This document shows, in pieces, positions 45,275-53,662 of a DNA stretch of 64,000 nt; positions within the stretch are counted from its first letter, which is position 1; the number at the start of each line of letters is the position of its first letter. This DNA comes from Variovorax paradoxus (GTDB lineage: Bacteria; Pseudomonadota; Gammaproteobacteria; Burkholderiales; Burkholderiaceae_C). The translations under genes and the position numbers were made by a program. The notes under the pieces were generated by a model. That model searched no databases. It was not told where the DNA came from and saw only the letters and a list, made by a program, of their open reading frames with translations. Location of the stretch: the NCBI RefSeq assembly GCF_030815975.1, contig NZ_JAUSXL010000002.1, positions 4,142,501 to 4,206,500 on the forward strand, written 5' to 3'.

Positions 45275-46269
45275 TGCTTGGCCAGCCCGACCTGCTGCAC
45301 CATCGCGCCCCAGCGCTCGTAGGTCGAGCGCGTGACGCCGGCAAACTCCTCGGGCGTGCTTGCGCCGGCTTCATAGCCGCCGCTGCGGTAGAAGTCGCGC
45401 ACCTGCGGCATCGCCAGCACCTGCGTGAGCGCGGCGTTGAGTTTCGCGACCACCGGCGCGGGCATGTGGGCCGGCCCGTAGAAGCCGAGCCAGCTCGGCA
45501 GGTCGAGTCCCGTCACCCCTTGCTCGGCGAAGGTCGGCACGCCGGGCAGCGCGGCGATGCGCGCGTTCGCGGCAATCGCGAGGATCTTCACCTTGCCCGT
45601 GCCCGAGGTGATGACCGCCGACGAGGCCGAATCGAACATGTACTGCACGCGGCCGCCGATCAGGTCTTTGGCCGCGTCGGAACCGCCCTTGTAGGGAATG
45701 TGCACCGCGTCGATGCCGGCCTTCTTCACGAAGGCCTCGCCGTAGATGTGCGACGAGGTGCCCGCGCCGAAGGAGGCGTAGCTCACCTTGCCGGGGTTCG
45801 CCTTCACGTAGGCGATGAGCTCCTTCACGTTGCGGGCCGGCACGGTGGTGCTCACCGACAGCACCAGCGGCCCGCGGCCGCCCATCGAGATGGCGGTGAA
45901 GTCCTTGAACGGGTCGTAGGGCACCTGCGAGAAGGTGTGCGGGTTCTGCGCCATGGTCGAAGACGGCGCGTAGAGCAGGGTATAGCCGTCGGGCAGCGCG
46001 CGCGCCACCTCGCTCGCGGCCAGCATGGTGCTGGCGCCGGGCTTGTTGTCGACGATCACGCCGGTGCCCAGCACCTCGCCGAGCTTCTGCGCCACGATGC
46101 GCGCCTGCGCATCGGTGCCGCCGCCGGCCGTGAAGCCGACCACGATGCGGATCGGCTTGCCGCCGCGCACGGGAAAGTCTTGCGCCAGGGCCAGGGGCGC
46201 CACGCCCAGGAGGGCCGCCGCGCCGAGCGCCGCGCCGAACGCGCGGCGGGTGCCGCAGGGTTTCTTCAT
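45271..46269 (-). CDS. Bug-family (TctC-type) solute-binding protein 2
   Basis: The 332-aa receptor has a signal peptide (RAFGAALGAAALLGVAPLALA, cut near residue 30). It shares the motif set IRIVVGFTAGGGTDAQARI, VIVDNKPGAS, LLYAPSSTMAQNPHTF and ASFGAGTSSHIYGE. It is transcribed first, before receptor 1, and is divergent from the FAD oxidoreductase gene with an AT-rich 166-bp shared promoter region. Its ligand is probably the substrate of that divergent catabolic operon; this is inferred from position only. Confidence 0.92.
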   Translation of the reverse strand: MKKPCGTRRAFGAALGAAALLGVAPLALAQDFPVRGGKPIRIVVGFTAGGGTDAQARIVAQKLGEVLGTGVIVDNKPGASTMLAASEVARALPDGYTLLYAPSSTMAQNPHTFSQVPYDPFKDFTAISMGGRGPLVLSVSTTVPARNVKELIAYVKANPGKVSYASFGAGTSSHIYGEAFVKKAGIDAVHIPYKGGSDAAKDLIGGRVQYMFDSASSAVITSGTGKVKILAIAANARIAALPGVPTFAEQGVTGLDLPSWLGFYGPAHMPAPVVAKLNAALTQVLAMPQVRDFYRSGGYEAGASTPEEFAGVTRSTYERWGAMVQQVGLAKQ

Positions 46270-46435
46270 CGATGTCTCCGTTTGAAATGTTCTTCTTATA
46301 TTGGTTTAGAAAATCATAAAAATCCACAACGACTAGGGAATACCCCGAAGAAATGCCTTTTGAAGGCTTTTGTGTTTGACAAAATGAACATTGAAATCAA
46401 AATACGATGCAACAGCCCATCCAAGACACCCATCC

Positions 46436-47890
46436 ATGAAAACTGTCGTCCGCACCGACGAGCGCATCCTCTCCTCCGACATCTTCGACCGCGACAGCCG
46501 CGTCAAGCGGCCTGACCATGGCAGCTGGGCCGAGCCCGGCAAGAACATTCCGGTCTACCACCGCTGCGGCGTGCTGGTGGTGGGCGGCGGGCCCTCGGGC
46601 ACCGCGGCCGCCGCCGCCGCCGCGCGCGCCGGCGCAGACGTGGCGCTGCTCGAGCGCTACAACCACCTGGGCGGGCTTTCCACCGGCGGCCTTGTGATCT
46701 GGATCGACCGCATGACCGACTGGGAAGGCCAGCTCGTGATCCGCGGCTTTGCCGAAGAGTTGTTCGACCGCCTGCCGGCCGATGCGATTGCCGGCCCGGC
46801 GCGCGAGGACTGGGGCTCGCAGGACACGGCCAAGGCCGCCCACTGGTCGCAGCGCACGGCCGCCTACCACGGCGTGGTCACGTGGTCGCCCACCATCGAC
46901 CCCGAGCGCCTCAAGCTGCTGTCGCAGGAGATCGTGCTGGAGCGCAAGGTCAAGCTCATCTACCACTCGTGGGCGGCCATTCCTATCGTGCAGGACGGCG
47001 CGGTGAAGGGCGTGGTGTTCGAAAGCAAGGAAGGCCGCATGGCCATCATGGCCGACGTGGTGGTCGACGCCACCGGCGACGGCGACCTGTTCGCGCGGGC
47101 CGGCGCGGCTTTCGTGAACGACATCGAGGAGGCCGACGTGCACCACTGCATGAACACCTCGTGGCTGTTCGGCGGCGTGGACATGAACCGCTGGATCGAG
47201 TTCAAGGCCGGCCAGCCCGAGGCGTTCAGCGCCTTCATGGCGCGCGGGCGCGAAGTGTGCGGCCTGTTCGAGCGGCCCTTCGTCTCGTGGCGCAACGACG
47301 TGGCCCTGTTCATGGGGCCGCGCCAGTCGGGCTATTCGGCGCTCGACGTGGACGACCTCACGGCCGTGGAAGTGCGCTCGCACCGCGCGATGGCCGCGCA
47401 CCTGGACTACTTCAAGGCGCATGCGCCGGGCTTCGAGGACGCCTACCTGATGCTGAGCGCACCGCAGATCGGCGTGCGCCATGCGCGGCGCCTCAGCGGC
47501 GTGGGCGCGGTGCTGCGCAGCCAGTGGCCCGATGGCGTGGCACTGGCCGACGAGGTGGGCGTGACGCCCGCCGTGTCGCCGAAGTTTCCGAACATCTCCA
47601 TTCCCTACGGCGCGCTGGTGCCGCAGCAGCTCGACGGCCTCTTGGCCTGCGGGCGACACATCTCGTGCGACCGCAACTCGCACGGCTTCATGCGCGAGAT
47701 TCCGCAATGCTGGATCACCGGCCAGGCCGCGGGCGTGGCGGCGGCGCTGGCGTCGCAGGGCGGCATCGAACCGCGCTTCGTCGATGTGGGCGCGCTGCAG
47801 TCGGCATTGCTCGCGCAGGGCGTGTACCTGCGCGCCGGCGCCGAAGGGCAGGGCGCGCATGCGCGGGCCGCGGCCGAAGCCGGAATCTGA
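46436..47890 (+). CDS. FAD-dependent oxidoreductase
   Basis: The 484-aa flavoprotein has an N-terminal FAD-binding Rossmann site (VLVVGGGPSGTAAAAAAARA, about residues 45-64). A glycine-rich second segment follows (NHLGGLSTGGLV), then a conserved end RHISCDRNSHGFMREIPQC and GQAAGVAAALA. This matches the large FAD_oxidored family often found in sugar-acid and hydroxy-acid catabolic clusters. The start at MKTVVRTDERIL is 45 nt inside a longer in-frame stretch. It heads the operon that continues with an IclR regulator and aconitase X. Confidence 0.87.
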   Translation: MKTVVRTDERILSSDIFDRDSRVKRPDHGSWAEPGKNIPVYHRCGVLVVGGGPSGTAAAAAAARAGADVALLERYNHLGGLSTGGLVIWIDRMTDWEGQLVIRGFAEELFDRLPADAIAGPAREDWGSQDTAKAAHWSQRTAAYHGVVTWSPTIDPERLKLLSQEIVLERKVKLIYHSWAAIPIVQDGAVKGVVFESKEGRMAIMADVVVDATGDGDLFARAGAAFVNDIEEADVHHCMNTSWLFGGVDMNRWIEFKAGQPEAFSAFMARGREVCGLFERPFVSWRNDVALFMGPRQSGYSALDVDDLTAVEVRSHRAMAAHLDYFKAHAPGFEDAYLMLSAPQIGVRHARRLSGVGAVLRSQWPDGVALADEVGVTPAVSPKFPNISIPYGALVPQQLDGLLACGRHISCDRNSHGFMREIPQCWITGQAAGVAAALASQGGIEPRFVDVGALQSALLAQGVYLRAGAEGQGAHARAAAEAGI

Positions 47891-47958
47891 ATCGCATGAA
47901 CCCGGCCGACGCGCTTTCGCCTGCCTCTACATTGCAGAGTCTTGCAAAGGGTTCCTCC

Positions 47959-48798
47959 ATGTCCACTGACAAAAACGACAGCTCTCTTTCCGCATCTGAC
48001 GCCGAGTCGCGCGCCGACCGTTCGGACACCGTGAGCGCGCTGGAGCGCGGCATCTCGGTGCTGCGCTGCTTCAGCGAGGCGCGCCCCGTGCTCGGCCATG
48101 CCGACATCGCGCGCATGACCGGCATCCCGCGGCCGACCGTCAACCGGCTCGTCGCCACGCTGCTCTCGCTGGGCATGCTCAAGGCCGCGCAGGTGGCCGA
48201 CCGCTTCATGCTCGGGCCGGGCGTGGTGTCGCTGTCGCGCGTGTTCCTTGGCAGCCTCGACGTGCGCGCCGCCGCGCGGCCCAGCATGCAGGCGATGGCC
48301 GAAGAGGTGGGCGCCTCGGTCTACCTGGCGATTCGCGACGGCATGGAGATGGTGCTGATCGAGGCCTGCCGGCCGCGCTCGTCGATGCTGTCGGCGCGGC
48401 TCGACGTGGGCTCGCGCGCGCCGCTCGCCAATTCGGCCCTGGGCCGCGCCTACCTTTCGGCGCTGCCCGAGGCGCAGCGCAACCAGCTGGTCGATTCGAT
48501 GCGCCTGTTGCGCGGCCCCGAATGGGACAGCATTGCGCCCGGCATGACGCGCGCCATCGGCGAGGCCAGGCGGCTGGGCTACTGCCTTTCGCTCGGCGAA
48601 TTCCACCGCGAGATCAATTCGGTGTCGGTGCCGCTCATCGGGCCGGACGGCGAAGTAATGGCGCTCAACGGCGGCGGCGCCGCGTTCGTGTTCACCGAGG
48701 AGCGCCTGCGCAACGAACTCGCGCCGCGCCTGCACGACATCGCGCTCACCATTGCGCGCGACATCGGCGGCCACGTGCCCACGCCCTTGCCGGGCTAG
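47959..48798 (+). CDS. IclR-family transcriptional regulator
   Basis: The 279-aa protein has an N-terminal winged HTH (SALERGISVLRCFSEARPVLG...TGIPRPTVNRLVATL, about 30-85) and a C-terminal IclR effector domain (VYLAIRDGMEMVLIEACRPR to EINSVSVPLIGPDGEVMALN). An ATG at 47896 could extend it by 21 residues. I prefer 47959 because AAAGGG precedes it at a good distance. It lies between the FAD oxidoreductase and aconitase X genes on the same strand and probably controls this operon and the divergent receptors. Confidence 0.9.
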   Translation: MSTDKNDSSLSASDAESRADRSDTVSALERGISVLRCFSEARPVLGHADIARMTGIPRPTVNRLVATLLSLGMLKAAQVADRFMLGPGVVSLSRVFLGSLDVRAAARPSMQAMAEEVGASVYLAIRDGMEMVLIEACRPRSSMLSARLDVGSRAPLANSALGRAYLSALPEAQRNQLVDSMRLLRGPEWDSIAPGMTRAIGEARRLGYCLSLGEFHREINSVSVPLIGPDGEVMALNGGGAAFVFTEERLRNELAPRLHDIALTIARDIGGHVPTPLPG

Positions 48799-48839
48799 CC
48801 CGGCCGACCCCACGACACATAAAAACGGAGACACAGGCC

Positions 48840-50135
48840 ATGCACCTGAGCGATGAAGAAAAAGCCATGTACGACGGCCGCGACGGCCCCGCCGTGCAGA
48901 AGGCGATGGACCTGCTGATGCGCTACGGCGAAGCGCTTGGCGCCGAGCGGCTGGTGGAGACGCGCAATGTCTGCGCCACCATCACCTCGACCACGCCGTT
49001 CCAGCGCGACTTCGCGCTGGCCAAGGGCGGCGGCATGGATGCGGTGTTTTCCGAGTTCAGCCTCGACAGCCAGGAGACCGTCGAGATCCCGAAGTTCAAG
49101 GTCTTCACCAGCCACCTGCAGCTGGGCTTCGATCCCGGCCAGCCCGAGCGCATGGGCGTGAGCGAGGAGATCGTCCAGTTCTACAACAAGAGCGAGCGCC
49201 ATGCGGCGGGCCTGGGCGCGCAGATCATGAACACCTGCACGCCGTACCAGGTCGGCAACATCCCGACGCGCGGCGAGCACTGCGCGTGGATGGAATCGTC
49301 GGCGGTGGTGTATTGCAACTCGGTGCTCGGCGCACGCACGAATACCGAAGGGCGCGAGAGCACCGGTGCCGCGATGCTCACGGGCCGCATTCCGTACTGG
49401 GGCTACCACCTCGACGAGAACCGCCGCGCTACGCACGTGGTCGAACTCGATGTCGAAGTCGAATCGGTGCAGGACTGGGGCTTGCTCGGCTACTACATCG
49501 GCGAGCACGTGCAGGAGCGCGTGCCGGTGGTGCACAGCAAGCGCGGCATCGGCCGCGTGCCCAACCTGCCGCGGCTCAAGCACTTTGGCGCGGCGGCTTC
49601 GTCGTCGGGCGGCGTGGAGATGTACCACATCGCCGGCATCACGCCCGAGGCTCTGACGCTCGAGCAGGCGCTGGGCGGACGCGCGCCGGTGGAGGTGCTG
49701 CGCTACGGCGAGGCCGAGCGCCGCGCCACCTACGAGAAGATCAACGCCACGGGCAAGGACGCCGAGGTGCAGTACGTGATGCTGGGCTGCCCGCACTACA
49801 CCATCGAGCAGATCTGGGAGGCCGCGCAGCTCATCGAGGGCCGCAAGGTGCACCCGGACTGCGAGCTCTGGATCTTCACGCCGCGCGCCATCAAGTCGCT
49901 GGCCGACCGCAACGGCTACACGAAGATCATCGAGGACGCGGGCGGCATCCTCATGACCGACAGCTGCTCCGCCATGAGCCGCGCCGTGCCCAAGGGCACC
50001 AGGACCGTGGCGCTCGATTCGGCCAAGCAGGCGCACTACCTGCCCGCCATCCTCGGCGTGCAGGCGTGGTTCGGCAGCACGGCGGAATGCGTCGATGCGG
50101 CGTGCACGGGGCGGTGGAATGGAGGCATGCAATGA
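48840..50135 (+). CDS. Aconitase X, large (catalytic) subunit
   Basis: The 431-aa protein belongs to the aconitase-X family (formerly DUF521). Characterised members act as cis-3-hydroxy-L-proline dehydratase in bacteria or phosphomevalonate dehydratase in archaea. Conserved cysteines occur in MNTCTPYQVG, LGCPHYTIEQ and TDSCSAMSRA, as needed for the iron-sulfur or metal site. A characteristic stretch is FSEFSLDSQETVEIPKFKVF. The small subunit gene follows separately, so this is the split form. The substrate here is not evident; the neighbours (IlvD/Edd, FAD oxidoreductase) suggest a hydroxy-acid route. Confidence 0.88.
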   Translation: MHLSDEEKAMYDGRDGPAVQKAMDLLMRYGEALGAERLVETRNVCATITSTTPFQRDFALAKGGGMDAVFSEFSLDSQETVEIPKFKVFTSHLQLGFDPGQPERMGVSEEIVQFYNKSERHAAGLGAQIMNTCTPYQVGNIPTRGEHCAWMESSAVVYCNSVLGARTNTEGRESTGAAMLTGRIPYWGYHLDENRRATHVVELDVEVESVQDWGLLGYYIGEHVQERVPVVHSKRGIGRVPNLPRLKHFGAAASSSGGVEMYHIAGITPEALTLEQALGGRAPVEVLRYGEAERRATYEKINATGKDAEVQYVMLGCPHYTIEQIWEAAQLIEGRKVHPDCELWIFTPRAIKSLADRNGYTKIIEDAGGILMTDSCSAMSRAVPKGTRTVALDSAKQAHYLPAILGVQAWFGSTAECVDAACTGRWNGGMQ

Positions 50136-50138
50136 GGC

Positions 50139-50240
50139 TCGCCCCCCAGTCTTCGCGCACTTCGTGTCGCTTCGCCAACCCCCCTACCGGGGGGCAACAC
50201 CAGCGGCCCGGCAAAGCCGGTTCCGCGGTGTTCCACGATG
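50139..50240. repeat. Extragenic palindromic repeat between the two aconitase X subunit genes
   Basis: This intergenic stretch contains a CCCCCC-TACC-GGGGGG hairpin (50179-50194) and a CCGGC-AAA-GCCGG hairpin (50208-50220). The look of the sequence (TTCGTGTCGCTTCGCC, then GGCAACACCAGCGG) is that of the abundant extragenic repeats of Comamonadaceae genomes, as I remember them. It splits two genes whose products form one enzyme. It codes for nothing recognisable. Confidence 0.55.
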
Positions 50241-50253
50241 AGATCCCGCAAGA

Positions 50254-50709
50254 ATGAGCGCGACCATGCACAACATATTTCCTTTGGTCATCCGCGGCCG
50301 CAAGGTCGTCGGCGGCATTGCCGAAGGCGAAGCACTGGTCACGCGCGACCGCATCTCGGGCTGGGGCGGCATCGATCCGCGCACGGGCACCGTCATCGAG
50401 ACGCGGCACGAGCTGCGAGGCCAGAGCTTCGCGGGCAAGGTGCTGGTGTTTCCGGGGGCCAAGGGCTCGTCGGGCTGGTCGGCGATGTTCCACATGACGC
50501 GGCTCATGAACTCGGCGCCCGCGGCCTTCCTGTTCAACGAGATGACGACCAAGATGGCGCTCGGCGCCGTGGTCACGCACGCGCCCTCGATGACCGACTT
50601 CGAGCGCGATCCGCTCGAATGCATAGCGACCGGCGACTGGGTGCGCGTGGACGCCGACCGCGGCGTGATCGAGATCACCAAAAAGAACAAACCCGGAGAC
50701 CGCCCATGA
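50254..50709 (+). CDS. Aconitase X, small (swivel) subunit
   Basis: The 151-aa protein is the swivelling-domain small subunit of aconitase X. Markers are a first strand FPLVIRGRKVVGGIAEGEALVT, the segment FAGKVLVFPGAKGSSGWSAMF with its conserved serine, and a closing GDWVRVDADRGVIEI. In fused archaeal and eukaryotic homologues this piece is attached to the large subunit. It overlaps the IlvD/Edd gene by four bases and is separated from the large subunit gene by an extragenic repeat. Confidence 0.88.
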   Translation: MSATMHNIFPLVIRGRKVVGGIAEGEALVTRDRISGWGGIDPRTGTVIETRHELRGQSFAGKVLVFPGAKGSSGWSAMFHMTRLMNSAPAAFLFNEMTTKMALGAVVTHAPSMTDFERDPLECIATGDWVRVDADRGVIEITKKNKPGDRP

Positions 50710-52403
50710 CCACCCGCCCCCTGCGCAGCAACTTCCCGCGTGGCTCGTACCTCTGGTCGGTGCGCAATGCGCACTGGCGCGCGCTCGGCATCCCGGAAGA
50801 GGATTGCGAGAAGCCCAAGATCGCCATCGTCAACAGCTCGTCGGAACTGGCCGCCTGCTTCAGCCACCTCGACAAGGTGGCGGCGGAAATCAAGACCGCG
50901 ATCCGCGCCGCGGGCGGCGTGCCCTTCGAGATCCGCACCGCAGCGCCCAGCGACTTCATCACCGGCGCGGGCGCACGCGGCGCCTACATGCTCGGCGCGC
51001 GCGACCTCGTGACCAACGACATCGAGGTGGCGGTCGAAGGCGCGCAGCTCGACGGCATGGTGTGCCTCACCTCGTGCGACAAGACCGTGCCGGGCCAGCT
51101 CATGGCGGCGGCGCGGCTCAACATTCCGACGCTGCTCGTGCCCTGCGGCTACCAGCCCAGCGGCGAATACCGCGGCAGGCACATGGACATCGAGGAGGTG
51201 TTCATCGGCGCGATGCACGCGGTCACGGGCCACCTGCCAGTGGAAGAACTCGTGGGCATGAGCCGCGAGGCGATCCGCGGGCCGGGCGTGTGCTCGGGCC
51301 TGGGCACGGCCAACTCGATGCACATCGTCTGCGAGGCGCTCGGCATGGCCTTGCCCGGCAGCGCGCCGGTGGCCGCGCTAAGCCCGAAGATGATGGCCGA
51401 CGTGCGCGCGGCCGGCACGCGCATCGTGCAGATGGTGTGGGACGACCTCAAGCCGCGCGACATTCTCACGCCCGGCGCCTTTGCCAATGCGGTGCGTGCG
51501 GTGCTTTCGGTCGGCGGCTCGCTCAACACGGCCAAGCACCTGCAGGCCGTGTCGACCGAGGGGGAGTGCGGCGTCGACGTGTACGGCCTGTTCGAAAGCC
51601 TCGGCCTGGCGACGCCCGTGCTGGCCGGTGTGCGGCCGATCGGCGCGCACAGCATCGAAGCCTTCGAGGCGGCGGGCGGTTGCCGCGCGCTGATGAAGCA
51701 GCTCGCGCCATTGCTCGACACCGCCGCGCTCACTGTCACGGGCGGCACTGTCGCCGACAACCTGCGCGATGCCGAAGTGGCTGATCCGGAAGTGATCCGC
51801 CCCATCGGCCGCCCGGTCGCGCCGCATCCCGCCATCGTGCTGCTGCGCGGCAATCTCGCGCCCGAATCGGGCCTCATCAAGACCGGCATCGTCGAACGCA
51901 AGGTGCGCCGCTTCACCGGCCCGGCCGTGTGCTTCTGGACCTCGGACGCGGCCATTGCGGCGCTCAAGAACGGCGAGATCGTGCCGGGCCAGGTGGTCGT
52001 GATGCGCGGCGCCGGCGCCTGCGGCGGCCCGGCGATGGGCGGTGGCGCCTCGCGCGTGGTCTTCGCGGTCGATGGCGCGGGGCTCGGCGACCAGGTCGCA
52101 ATCCTGACCGATGGGCATCTCTCGGGCCTGGTCTGCAAGGGGCTGGTGGTGGCCGAGGTGTCGCCTGAGGCCGCGCTCGGCGGGCCGCTCGGGCTGGTGC
52201 GCGATGGCGACACGATCACCATCGACCTCGATGCGCGCCGCCTCGACATTGCATTGACCGATGCGGAACTCGCTGCGCGCCGCGCCGACTGGCAGGCGCC
52301 CCCGCCGGCCTTCGATACCGGCTGGCTGCAGCAGTACCGCCGCAACGTGAGCCCGTTGTCGAAGGGCGCCGTGCTCGTGCGCACCGAACGCCCCGAGCCC
52401 TAG
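50706..52403 (+). CDS. IlvD/Edd-family dehydratase
   Basis: The 565-aa enzyme has the three cysteines that hold the [2Fe-2S] cluster of IlvD/Edd dehydratases: Cys51 (ELAACFSHLD), Cys124 (LTSCDKTVPG) and Cys196 (GVCSGLGTANSM). The C-terminal swivel part includes VVMRGAGACGGPAMGGGASR and ILTDGHLSGLV. Family members dehydrate sugar acids or dihydroxy acids. Its place directly behind aconitase X, with a four-base overlap, makes it a step in that pathway rather than branched-chain biosynthesis. Confidence 0.88.
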   Translation: MTTRPLRSNFPRGSYLWSVRNAHWRALGIPEEDCEKPKIAIVNSSSELAACFSHLDKVAAEIKTAIRAAGGVPFEIRTAAPSDFITGAGARGAYMLGARDLVTNDIEVAVEGAQLDGMVCLTSCDKTVPGQLMAAARLNIPTLLVPCGYQPSGEYRGRHMDIEEVFIGAMHAVTGHLPVEELVGMSREAIRGPGVCSGLGTANSMHIVCEALGMALPGSAPVAALSPKMMADVRAAGTRIVQMVWDDLKPRDILTPGAFANAVRAVLSVGGSLNTAKHLQAVSTEGECGVDVYGLFESLGLATPVLAGVRPIGAHSIEAFEAAGGCRALMKQLAPLLDTAALTVTGGTVADNLRDAEVADPEVIRPIGRPVAPHPAIVLLRGNLAPESGLIKTGIVERKVRRFTGPAVCFWTSDAAIAALKNGEIVPGQVVVMRGAGACGGPAMGGGASRVVFAVDGAGLGDQVAILTDGHLSGLVCKGLVVAEVSPEAALGGPLGLVRDGDTITIDLDARRLDIALTDAELAARRADWQAPPPAFDTGWLQQYRRNVSPLSKGAVLVRTERPEP

Positions 52404-52520
52404 GCCTTTTTCACCCTGGCCTTCGCCAACCGGTGCGCACCCCCGCGCGCACCCGGTGGCGCAGCCCTGCGCGCGTTCCCGTGTTTTTCAACCAAGAGAA
52501 GAAGCAGGAGACAAAAAACC

Positions 52521-53648
52521 ATGAAGAGATTTCTGATGTGCTCGGCGCTGGGATTGGCCACCGGCGGCGTGGCGCAGGCGCAATCCAGCGTCACCGTTTT
52601 CGGCGTGATGGACCTCGGTATCCAGTACACCAATGGCGAAGGCGGCGGCTCGGTCAAGGCGCTGTCGAACGGCGGGCTTTCGACCAGCCGGCTCGGATTC
52701 CGCGGCACCGAGGACCTGGGCGGCGGCCTGCGCGCGGGCTTCTGGCTCGAAGGCAGCCTGAACCCCGACACCGGCACCGGCCGGCCGAGCAACAGCAACA
52801 ACCAAGCGAGCGGTGCGGGCACGGCAGGGCCGATCACCTTCGACCGCATGTCCTTCGTGAGCTTGTCGCATGAGAAGTTCGGCGAACTGCGCCTGGGCCG
52901 CGACTTCATTCCCACGCACTACAACAGCATCTACTTCGATCCCTTCAACGCCAACGGCGTGGCGCGCGCGGGCAATCTCACGTTCGCGGGTTCGGGCACT
53001 GGGCCGCTGCCCACGGCCATCACCGGCAGCAACACCGTGAGCTACTGGCTGCCGGCCGGGCTCGGCGGCTTCTACGGCATGGCGATGATCGGCACCGGCG
53101 AGAACGACTCCACCGCGCCGAACCGCGACGACGGCAACTTTGCCGGTGCGCGCTTCGGCTTTGCCTCGGGCGCATTCGACATCGCGGCGGCCGTCACGCG
53201 CACACACTTCGACGCCGCCGCTGCCATCGGCAACTACACGCATGCCAACATCGGCGGCACCTGGGATGCGGGCTTTGCGAAATTCTTCGCGCTCTACAAC
53301 AAGGTGAGCGTGAAGCTCGCCGCCGGCACGGTGCGCAAGAACACGGCCGAGATCGGCGCGCACATTCCGGCCTTCGAGGTCGGCCGCATCCGCGTGAGCT
53401 ACGCCTACCTGGACGACCGCAGCGACGAGAGCCTGCGCAATGCCAACGGCATGCCGCGCAACCGCGACGACGCGCGCCAGTTCGGCATCGGCTATGTGCA
53501 CAACCTCTCGAAGCGCACCGCGCTCTACGGTACCTATGCGCGGCTCATGAACGGCGGCCAGGCGCGCTATGTGGTGAGCGGCGGCGTGGCACCGGCCGGC
53601 GGGCGCCGCTCGTCGGGCTGGGAGTTCGGTGTGCGGCATCTCTTTTGA
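52521..53648 (+). CDS. General porin of the Burkholderiales type
   Basis: The 375-aa outer-membrane protein has a signal peptide (KRFLMCSALGLATGGVAQA, cut before QSSVTVFG). It has the typical 16-strand start SVTVFGVMDLGIQY, the eyelet pattern SRLGFRGTEDLGGGLRAGFW and a C-terminal barrel strand ending in phenylalanine (GWEFGVRHLF). It probably lets the small carboxylate substrate of this operon cross the outer membrane. An AGCAGGAG Shine-Dalgarno lies ahead of the ATG. A receptor gene follows 14 bp after the stop. Confidence 0.92.
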   Translation: MKRFLMCSALGLATGGVAQAQSSVTVFGVMDLGIQYTNGEGGGSVKALSNGGLSTSRLGFRGTEDLGGGLRAGFWLEGSLNPDTGTGRPSNSNNQASGAGTAGPITFDRMSFVSLSHEKFGELRLGRDFIPTHYNSIYFDPFNANGVARAGNLTFAGSGTGPLPTAITGSNTVSYWLPAGLGGFYGMAMIGTGENDSTAPNRDDGNFAGARFGFASGAFDIAAAVTRTHFDAAAAIGNYTHANIGGTWDAGFAKFFALYNKVSVKLAAGTVRKNTAEIGAHIPAFEVGRIRVSYAYLDDRSDESLRNANGMPRNRDDARQFGIGYVHNLSKRTALYGTYARLMNGGQARYVVSGGVAPAGGRRSSGWEFGVRHLF

Positions 53649-53662
53649 GAAGGAGCAACGAC

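Noticed and set aside
46286..46392. Inverted pair AATGTTC / GAACATT flanking the divergent promoter region as an IclR operator
   Set aside because: The arms are 7 bp long and 100 bp apart in AT-rich DNA, so chance is likely; no second copy supports it.
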